The position numbers were made by a program, and so were the translations under genes. A model generated the notes under the pieces. The model was not told the DNA's origin. It saw nothing but the letters and a program-made list of their open reading frames with translations, and did no database searches. From CAYJAQ01 sp964368275 (GTDB lineage: Bacteria; Bacillota_I; Bacilli_A; ML615J-28; CAG-313): a stretch of 36,116 bases of DNA. Shown here in pieces: positions 30,511 through 36,116 of the stretch (positions within the stretch are counted from its first letter, which is position 1; every line of letters begins with the position of its first letter). The DNA is taken from contig CAYJAQ010000009.1 in NCBI GenBank assembly GCA_964368275.1, forward strand, positions 1 to 36,116, read 5' to 3'.

Positions 30511-32544
30511 ATGAGTGCAGAAAAGAAAAGAGAGTTTTACATTGCTAGCATCGAAGATAGCAATAAAGAAACAACCCCTAGTAATAATGAAAATGTTATT
30601 GAGGAAAAACCAGAGCGATTTAAATCACCTGATGTTTTTATTTCGCCAATTATGGGTCCTCAAAAGAATAAGTTAGCCCCAGCAGAAGAGTCTTCTGTAA
30701 GTGGCCGTAAGCGCTATGAAGGGTTAAGCGGAAAAAGGATGCCATCGCCAACCGAAATGAAGCGCAAGTATGGTGAAGATTATGAGGAATATGGCGTTTT
30801 TGATAATGACAAATATCGTGAAATATTAGAGACGGGAACCCTAAAAGATCGTCCTAAAACTAGTAAACGACCTGAATGGGTTGAGACCGAAGAACTAGTT
30901 GATAATACTGATGAAATGATTGCTCCTCAAGAGATGATCAATGTGTGCAAGAAACCTACTGTCCCTAGTAATGTAATTTTTTATGAGGAAACTACTAGCG
31001 ATGATTTCGCAGAAGAAAGCAAAATAGTTGTTGAAGAACCGGAAAAAATCGTTTATGAAAAACCACAGGTTTCACCAAAAGTTGAAGAACCAAAGAAGCA
31101 AGTACCGAAACATCGTCGCCGTTCTCGCTATCAATTTCCTCCGTATAACTTACTAAAAAAAGAAGCTATCAAAACTGATCAAAGTTATGAATGGGCCAAG
31201 CAACAAGCAGAGATCATTAATCAAACTTTTGTCGAATTTGGCTATGGTGCTGAAGTTGCTAGTTGGATAGAAGGGCCTTCAGTAACGCAGTTTCTCGTAT
31301 CTATTAAACCAGGTACTAATGTTCATAAGATTAGAGGACTTGAGAAAGACTTATTATTAAAGCTTTCAGCGACTTCAATTCGTTTACAAGACCCAATACC
31401 GGGCAAGAATTATGCGGGGATTGAGATTCCTAATCTAAAACGTAGCTTTGTTCCCCTAGGGAATCTACTAGATAATCCTAAGTTTACAAAAGCTGAGCAA
31501 CCCTTGTTAGTTGCATTGGGCTTAGATATAAATGGTTCAGAGGTTTATGTTGACATTGCTAAAATGCCACACGGTTTAATTGCTGGTACTACTGGCAGTG
31601 GTAAAAGTATTTGCATTCACTCCATGATAACAAGCTTATTATACCGGAATGCTCCGGAAAGATTACGTTTAATCCTAATTGACCCGAAGATGGTTGAATT
31701 ATCATGTTATGATGATATTCCTCATCTAGCGCTTCCGGTAATTACAGATCCGAAAAAAGCAAGCGCTGCTCTTCGTTGGGTAGCTGAAGAAATGGACAAG
31801 CGCTTTACCGTTTTTAAAATTTCACATACACGTGATATTCAAAGTTATAATGAAGTGATGGAAGAACGTGGTGAACCACCTATGCCATTAATCGTTATTG
31901 TCATTGATGAGTTAGCCGATTTAATGAGCGTAGCAGCCTCAGAAGTAGAAGGTAATATTCAAAGAATTACTGCGAAAGCTCGAGCAGCTGGTATTCATTT
32001 AATTGTTGCTACTCAACGACCTTCAACTGATATTATTCGCGGTAGCATTAAAAATAATATTCCGATTAGAGTGGCCTTTCGGGTTGCATCGTTCACTGAT
32101 TCCAATACTATTATTGATCATGGCGGCGCTGAGAAGTTGCTTGCTAATGGTGATATGCTATATGTTGACACTACCGGTGAACGTCGCCTACAAGGTGCAT
32201 TCTTAAGTTATGGTGAATTAACGAAGATTACTAATTTCTTGCGTGATCAAGATATGGTAGATTATCTAATTGATGAAACAGAACTAGAAGAAAAAGGTAC
32301 TAGCTATGATAGTGGTGGTGTTGATGAAGATGAGAAGTTTGACGAGATAGCTCGTTATGTAGTTCAAATGGAAGTTGCCTCAGTCAATCGCCTAATGCAA
32401 GTCTTTAATATTAGTTTTAACAGAGCTAATCGTATTTTTGCAAAACTTGAACAATTAGGGGTTGTTAGTTCAACCGTTAAAGGCAAGCAACGTGAAGTAC
32501 TAGTTGGCGAAAGCGAATTAGAAGAAATATTACTAAATCGATAG
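30511..32544 (+). CDS. sftA: FtsK/SpoIIIE-type DNA translocase without membrane helices (SftA-like)
   Basis: The 677-residue protein has a charged, low-complexity N-terminal region (about 1-205), no membrane helix, and then the FtsK alpha/beta motor. Walker A is GTTGSGKS (Lys365) and Walker B is LIVIVIDELADLM (Asp466), followed by KARAAGIHLIVATQRPSTDI. The C-terminal gamma winged-helix domain (about 615-677; VASVNRLMQVFNISFNRANR) reads polar DNA motifs that guide translocation. B. subtilis SftA has this soluble layout and clears DNA from the closing septum. The ATG at 30511 follows AGAGG; an in-frame start at 30460 would overlap the promoter. Confidence 0.9.
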   Translation: MSAEKKREFYIASIEDSNKETTPSNNENVIEEKPERFKSPDVFISPIMGPQKNKLAPAEESSVSGRKRYEGLSGKRMPSPTEMKRKYGEDYEEYGVFDNDKYREILETGTLKDRPKTSKRPEWVETEELVDNTDEMIAPQEMINVCKKPTVPSNVIFYEETTSDDFAEESKIVVEEPEKIVYEKPQVSPKVEEPKKQVPKHRRRSRYQFPPYNLLKKEAIKTDQSYEWAKQQAEIINQTFVEFGYGAEVASWIEGPSVTQFLVSIKPGTNVHKIRGLEKDLLLKLSATSIRLQDPIPGKNYAGIEIPNLKRSFVPLGNLLDNPKFTKAEQPLLVALGLDINGSEVYVDIAKMPHGLIAGTTGSGKSICIHSMITSLLYRNAPERLRLILIDPKMVELSCYDDIPHLALPVITDPKKASAALRWVAEEMDKRFTVFKISHTRDIQSYNEVMEERGEPPMPLIVIVIDELADLMSVAASEVEGNIQRITAKARAAGIHLIVATQRPSTDIIRGSIKNNIPIRVAFRVASFTDSNTIIDHGGAEKLLANGDMLYVDTTGERRLQGAFLSYGELTKITNFLRDQDMVDYLIDETELEEKGTSYDSGGVDEDEKFDEIARYVVQMEVASVNRLMQVFNISFNRANRIFAKLEQLGVVSSTVKGKQREVLVGESELEEILLNR

Positions 32545-32555
32545 GAGGTGCATTT

Positions 32556-33647
32556 ATGCATCTAAATGATAATATTCAAAAAGATAATTATCTAAGTGAT
32601 GATCAAGATATTAAAGAAGAAGTGACCGAGGTTGATCAAAAAGTTGCTGAAATACCAGATGATGATAACGAATTTTCCGAAAGTGAAACAACTGATGAAG
32701 TTTCGGAAGATTTACTTGAAGAAAACCCGGAAGATATTCAACCTGAAGTACTACCTGATGGAGTAGAAGAACAACTTATCCATGAGGCAAAAGATAAGAA
32801 GATTAACCGCCGATTAAAAGTTATTTTTTTAGAATTTTTAATTAGTTCAATCGTCTATCTTATTTGCCTTGCTTTTAATCGTTTTAAGGATTTAACTGGT
32901 GAAATTGCCTCACCTGTTGCTTACACTTATACTAAATTTGTTATGTATTTTGCCTTTGGAGTTACAGCAATTGGCCTAGTAATCTTTTTATTGATACTAT
33001 TAAAGGTTAAACTACCAATCAAGTTTAAAGTTAAAGAAACCTTTCATGATATTTTAGACTGGTTAGTATTATTGCCACTTTGCGTAACAATTGCTACTTT
33101 CTGCTTTACGTTCTTATTTACCTTTACGGTAGTTAAAGGAACATCGATGGAACCTAATTATTATGAAGGAAATCAATTACTGATGGTCTATAAGCAAAAC
33201 TATGACCGTTTTGATGTTGTTGTAATTAAGGTCGAAATGGAGAAATATGGTGTTAGAGAAGATAGCTTATATTTAAAACGAATTATTGGTATGCCTGGCG
33301 ATGAGATTAATTATGTCTATAATGGTGCTAAGCAAATAACAGAATTGTATGTAAATGGTAAAGTAGTTGCTGAAGAATTCTTTTCAGCCGATGAACTAAA
33401 AAAACGTGAATATATGACATATAATGGTAATGGTGTTACTGATAGTTTTAATTGGTATGAAAAGTGTTTTGATTATGATAATGGCACAAAGAAAAATTGT
33501 GAAAGAGTTAATGGAAAAAGCATAATTCCAGAAGGATATTACTTTGTACTTGGCGATCATCGCTACGTTAGCTATGATAGCAGACGCATTGGTTTGATTC
33601 ATGAGGAAGATTTAATTGGAAAAATAGTATCAACAAATGGAAAATAA
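32556..33647 (+). CDS. lepB: Type I signal peptidase with a long acidic N-terminus
   Basis: The 363-residue protein begins with about 80 very acidic residues, followed by membrane helices at about 88-107, 127-150 and 168-192. The catalytic domain has Ser197 in KGTSMEPNYYEG and the general base Lys241 in LYLKRIIGMPGDEI, and the late motif LGDHRYVSYDSRRIGLI. It cleaves signal peptides of secreted proteins on the outer face of the membrane. Most Gram-positive SipS-type enzymes are about 180-190 residues with one helix, so this form is much enlarged. AGGAGG precedes the ATG, 11 bases after sftA; the operon continues with rbgA. Confidence 0.93.
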   Translation: MHLNDNIQKDNYLSDDQDIKEEVTEVDQKVAEIPDDDNEFSESETTDEVSEDLLEENPEDIQPEVLPDGVEEQLIHEAKDKKINRRLKVIFLEFLISSIVYLICLAFNRFKDLTGEIASPVAYTYTKFVMYFAFGVTAIGLVIFLLILLKVKLPIKFKVKETFHDILDWLVLLPLCVTIATFCFTFLFTFTVVKGTSMEPNYYEGNQLLMVYKQNYDRFDVVVIKVEMEKYGVREDSLYLKRIIGMPGDEINYVYNGAKQITELYVNGKVVAEEFFSADELKKREYMTYNGNGVTDSFNWYEKCFDYDNGTKKNCERVNGKSIIPEGYYFVLGDHRYVSYDSRRIGLIHEEDLIGKIVSTNGK

Positions 33648-33665
33648 GAGTTAAGAGGTGAAGAT

Positions 33666-34502
33666 ATGATACAATGGTATCCCGGCCATATGGCGAAAGC
33701 AATTCGTGAGATGCAGGAAAAAGCTAAACTAGTTGATGTAATCATCGTTTTGCTAGATGCCCGTATTCCTGTTTCATCGCTTAATCCCATTGTTCAAGAG
33801 AGCTTTCATAACAAACGTTTAGTATACATTATGACAAAAAGTGATAAAGCTGATCCTAGTGAAACAAATAAATGGGTAAATTATTACCGTGCAAGTGGTA
33901 AGATGATTATCGCTGTCGATACAAAAGATCATAAAACCGTTAAAGCTACGACCCAAATTGTGGAAGAGGCTATGAAAGAAAAACGATTGAATGATGCCAA
34001 AAGAGGTCTAAAGGCCCGTCCCATTAAGACAATGATTATTGGAATACCTAATGTAGGTAAGTCGACCTTAATTAATGCTTTGGCTGGAAAAAAAGTAGCT
34101 GTCGTTGGCGATAAACCAGGTGTAACCAAGCAACAACAATGGATTAGAATTAATCAAGATTTTGAGCTACTTGACACGCCAGGTGTTTTATGGCCAAAGT
34201 TTTCTGATGAAATAACCGGCGTTAACCTCGCAATAACTGGTGCTATAAAAGATGGGATTTTACATATTGATGATTTAGCTATTAAAGCCCTTGATTTTTT
34301 GAAAATTTATTATCCCGATATGATTAATAAACGATATAATATTGATCATGATTTTGAAAGCGAAAAAATCTTAGAAATGTTAGCCGTTAATAATCACTTA
34401 ATCAGAGGGGATAAGACGCTAGACTTAGAAAAAGCAGCTAACCTTTTACTAAATGATATAAGAAGCGATCGCTTAGGACGAATAACTTTTGATCGGTGCT
34501 GA
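33666..34502 (+). CDS. rbgA: Ribosome biogenesis GTPase RbgA (YlqF)
   Basis: The 278-residue protein starts QWYPGHMAKAIREMQ, a signature of YlqF. The GTPase motifs are circularly permuted: G4 TKSD (57-60) comes before G1 GIPNVGKST (126-134) and G3 DTPG (170-173). The C-terminal helical domain (about 190-278) binds the ribosome. RbgA acts late in maturation of the 50S subunit, around the L16 and central protuberance region. The length matches the B. subtilis protein. The gene follows lepB by 18 bases and ends one base before the rnhB start codon. Confidence 0.95.
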   Translation: MIQWYPGHMAKAIREMQEKAKLVDVIIVLLDARIPVSSLNPIVQESFHNKRLVYIMTKSDKADPSETNKWVNYYRASGKMIIAVDTKDHKTVKATTQIVEEAMKEKRLNDAKRGLKARPIKTMIIGIPNVGKSTLINALAGKKVAVVGDKPGVTKQQQWIRINQDFELLDTPGVLWPKFSDEITGVNLAITGAIKDGILHIDDLAIKALDFLKIYYPDMINKRYNIDHDFESEKILEMLAVNNHLIRGDKTLDLEKAANLLLNDIRSDRLGRITFDRC

Positions 34503-34503
34503 C

Positions 34504-35115
34504 ATGAATAATTTTGAACGTGAAAAAGAATTGCGTAAAAAGGGTTATAAGAAAATTGCTGGCGTAGATGAAGTTGGAAGGGGCTGCATAGCTGGACCGG
34601 TTGTTGCCTGTGCTATAGTCATGAAACCGCGTAGTTACATAGAAGGAGTAACTGACTCAAAGCTAATCTCGGATAAAAGAAGACGGGAATTAAAGGAAGA
34701 AATCTTGAAAAAAGCACTTGATGTTCGTCTCGCTTTTATTGAAGAAGATGTTATTGATGAAGTCAATATCTACCAAGCGACAAAATTGGCGATGACTAAT
34801 GCGATTAAAGCCTTAGATGTTGAACCTGATTTAGTAATCACTGATGCAATGAAACTAGATATTGATATTCCTGTAAATGATTACATCAAAGGTGATATGT
34901 TATATTACTCAATAAGTTGTGCGAGTATTGTGGCAAAAGTTGCTCGTGATGATTATATGATAGCTTTATCAAAGCAATATCCAGAGTATGACTTAGCAAG
35001 TAACAAAGGTTATCCAACGAAAAAACATAAACAGGCGTTACTGAATAATGGTATCTTGCCAATTCACCGAAAAACCTATGCACCTGTTGCTGAAATAATT
35101 AATAAGAGTTTGTAG
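34504..35115 (+). CDS. rnhB: Ribonuclease HII
   Basis: The 203-residue enzyme removes RNA from RNA-DNA hybrids and misinserted ribonucleotides. The acidic active site is visible as Asp22-Glu23 in AGVDEVGRGCIAGPV and Asp114 in VITDAMKLD, with SCASIVAKVARDDYM giving the last catalytic Asp. The second conserved block DSKLISDKRRREL and the C-terminal NKGYPTKKHKQAL are also present. The ATG at 34504 is favoured, one base after the rbgA stop with GGTG five bases before it; the TTG at 34489 is less likely. RbgA-RnhB adjacency is common in Firmicutes. Confidence 0.95.
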   Translation: MNNFEREKELRKKGYKKIAGVDEVGRGCIAGPVVACAIVMKPRSYIEGVTDSKLISDKRRRELKEEILKKALDVRLAFIEEDVIDEVNIYQATKLAMTNAIKALDVEPDLVITDAMKLDIDIPVNDYIKGDMLYYSISCASIVAKVARDDYMIALSKQYPEYDLASNKGYPTKKHKQALLNNGILPIHRKTYAPVAEIINKSL

Positions 35116-35192
35116 AAAACGTCATTTGTTATATATTATCGCTAGACAAATATCATACGAGAAGCAAAAATTTAATCAATTATTCTGGCAAA

Positions 35193-35240
35193 AAAGGCCT
35201 ATATACTCATATCAGAAGTGAGTATATAGGCCTTTATATT
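35193..35240. terminator. Strong bidirectional terminator
   Basis: A perfect 17-bp stem, AAAGGCCTATATACTCA (35193-35209) and TGAGTATATAGGCCTTT (35219-35235), has a 9-base loop. It serves rnhB on the plus strand and the surface protein gene on the minus strand. Confidence 0.93.
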
Positions 35241-35310
35241 TATTAAAATCTTTCAACAAAGTTTTTGACAAACCCATTATATTTTATATTAGTTAATTTA
35301 TAGCAAGTTG

Positions 35311-36116
35311 TTAATCTGTTATATTACTTTCTTTCGTAAATGAAAGAACTCCACTCCATTTAACATTATCTAAATTGTCATAACCTGCTATTAAGAATAA
35401 ATACTTACCATCTTCTAAAGAACTAATATCAACATCATAAGGTAAGGTGTCTAAATATATTCCTCTGCTAAAAACTGGTTCGCTATCGGAATAATTCTTA
35501 TAGATTGTTATTACTACTCCTTGTAATCCCGAATGACTATCACTGATATTCTTAATAGTAATAAAATGTTGAATATTTCCATCTTTATTAATCTTTTTAT
35601 ATTCCCAAATATCACTATCACTTGTCCACGTTGGAGCTTCTCCATCTATCTTAAAAGTAAAATTATAGATGTCTCCAATATTACCTGCCCAATCAATTGC
35701 ATAAGCTTGGAAATTATAAACCCCAGATGGGGTTTCCCACTTAAAAATATGAGAACTATTAAACAAAGTCCAAGTTGGGAACAATTCTTTATTGTATATA
35801 TAGACATTGCAGTTTTTTGAACCTTCATCAAATATATCATTTTCTAAAATAGAAAAAACTGGATAACCATGAGGATTAATCCATGAAGCTTTTAATCCTG
35901 TAACAGAAACAATAACGGGTTTAGTCTTATCTAATCTAACTATATAATCCCAAGTACGTGCCGGAGAATCATGGTAAACAGCATATGCAGTAACTTTATA
36001 AACGCCATCTTTACTAAACGTTAAAGATATACTATCATTAAGTATCTTACACTCATCATTAACACAATAATAATTAATTGTGCCTTCAGGATTAGAAGAT
36101 AGAGGTGTAATAGTAA
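35311..36116 (-). CDS. C-terminal part of a large Ig-like repeat surface protein (open at the window edge)
   Basis: The minus-strand frame is open from the window edge (codons from 36114) to the TAA at 35311-35313, giving 267 residues of a longer protein. It consists of beta-rich repeats of about 95 residues. Similar blocks are GVYKVTAYAVYHDSPARTWD, GVYNFQAYAIDWAGNIGDIY and GKYLFLIAGYDNLDNVKWSG, and the linkers LDKTKPVIVSV and IDGEAPTWTSD recur about 95 residues apart. This is the pattern of bacterial Ig-like domains in adhesins and other exported proteins. No LPXTG or other anchor is present at the C-terminus (it ends SFTKESNITD). The TTG at 35784 is internal and not the real start. The function is unknown. 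Confidence 0.85.
   Translation of the reverse strand, partial: TITPLSSNPEGTINYYCVNDECKILNDSISLTFSKDGVYKVTAYAVYHDSPARTWDYIVRLDKTKPVIVSVTGLKASWINPHGYPVFSILENDIFDEGSKNCNVYIYNKELFPTWTLFNSSHIFKWETPSGVYNFQAYAIDWAGNIGDIYNFTFKIDGEAPTWTSDSDIWEYKKINKDGNIQHFITIKNISDSHSGLQGVVITIYKNYSDSEPVFSRGIYLDTLPYDVDISSLEDGKYLFLIAGYDNLDNVKWSGVLSFTKESNITD

Noticed and set aside
35311..35784. A complete 157-residue gene starting at 35784
   Set aside because: The apparent start is a TTG inside a frame that remains open upstream to the window edge with the same repeat type, so it is the end of a longer gene.
35533..35820. Plus-strand open frame of 95 codons opposite the surface protein
   Set aside because: The minus-strand frame has clear repeated Ig-like blocks and continues to the window edge, while this one has neither a ribosome binding site nor a motif.
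1..36116. CRISPR arrays, tRNA or rRNA genes, transposases, phage genes or integration sites
   Set aside because: None of the expected repeats, cloverleaf patterns or protein motifs was seen on either strand.
1..36116. Mycoplasma-type code (UGA as Trp)
   Set aside because: Several well-placed genes end in TGA followed by a new start (for example nupO/nupP and rbgA/rnhB), and Trp is encoded by TGG.

Overview
The window is low-GC Gram-positive chromosome (Firmicutes; an anaerobic, Erysipelotrichia- or RF39-like member of the Bacilli is my best guess). The reasons are strong AGGAGG-type ribosome binding sites, AT-rich consensus promoters, lipoproteins, SftA/RbgA/LepB-type housekeeping genes, and a superoxide reductase and rubrerythrin in place of catalase or superoxide dismutase. 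UGA works as a stop (for example at the ends of rbgA and nupO), so this is genetic code 11 and not the Mycoplasma code. No tRNA, rRNA, CRISPR array, insertion sequence or phage gene was seen, and no stretch longer than about 210 bases lacks a gene.

Layout. 51-2144: an ECF transporter S component (minus strand) divergent from a MATE exporter. 2209-3507: a tRNA adenine-N6 methyltransferase and a flavoprotein-rubredoxin fusion. 3631-7770: a MarR regulator with a perfect operator on its own promoter, followed by the two halves of a heterodimeric ABC exporter with one degenerate ATP site. 7826-9114: a P-loop kinase-like protein and a nitroreductase. 9318-10610: a Na+-pump decarboxylase beta subunit with a structured leader, plus a 48-residue membrane protein. 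10709-11554: a DUF3737 beta-helix protein. 11720-16973: a complete BMP-type nucleoside ABC importer (lipoprotein, double ATPase, two permeases). 17046-18578: an acetyltransferase and an LD-carboxypeptidase-like protein. 18662-20095: an iron/oxidative-stress locus with a Fur box, a broken fur-family gene, superoxide reductase and rubrerythrin. 20195-21350: pyrophosphatase and a DUF975 membrane protein. 21448-25961: a very large hybrid histidine kinase with two extracellular solute-binding-like domains, overlapping a membrane GGDEF-like protein with a damaged active site. 25981-30365: threonine aldolase, a YhhN-like membrane protein, a lipoprotein 5'-nucleotidase and a Cof-type phosphatase. 30511-35115: sftA-lepB-rbgA-rnhB. 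35311-36116: the C-terminal part of a repeat-rich surface protein that runs off the right edge.

How the genes fit together. The lipoprotein 5'-nucleotidase could dephosphorylate external nucleotides to nucleosides that the BMP-type importer takes up. Superoxide reductase, rubrerythrin, the flavin reductase-rubredoxin fusion and the nitroreductase suggest an anaerobe that reduces oxygen and nitrogen oxides using flavin and rubredoxin.

The strongest anomaly is the fur-family gene. Its DNA-binding half and its extreme C-terminus are present, but the metal-binding middle is replaced by about 87 bases that encode a piece of an Mrp/NBP35-type ATPase, with a frameshift at the exit junction. The patch has codon use unlike its flanks. 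It is either a real patchwork recombination or an assembly chimera. Other points worth checking are the oadB leader, the hybrid kinase/degenerate GGDEF pair, several perfect inverted repeats at promoters, and the open-ended surface protein.
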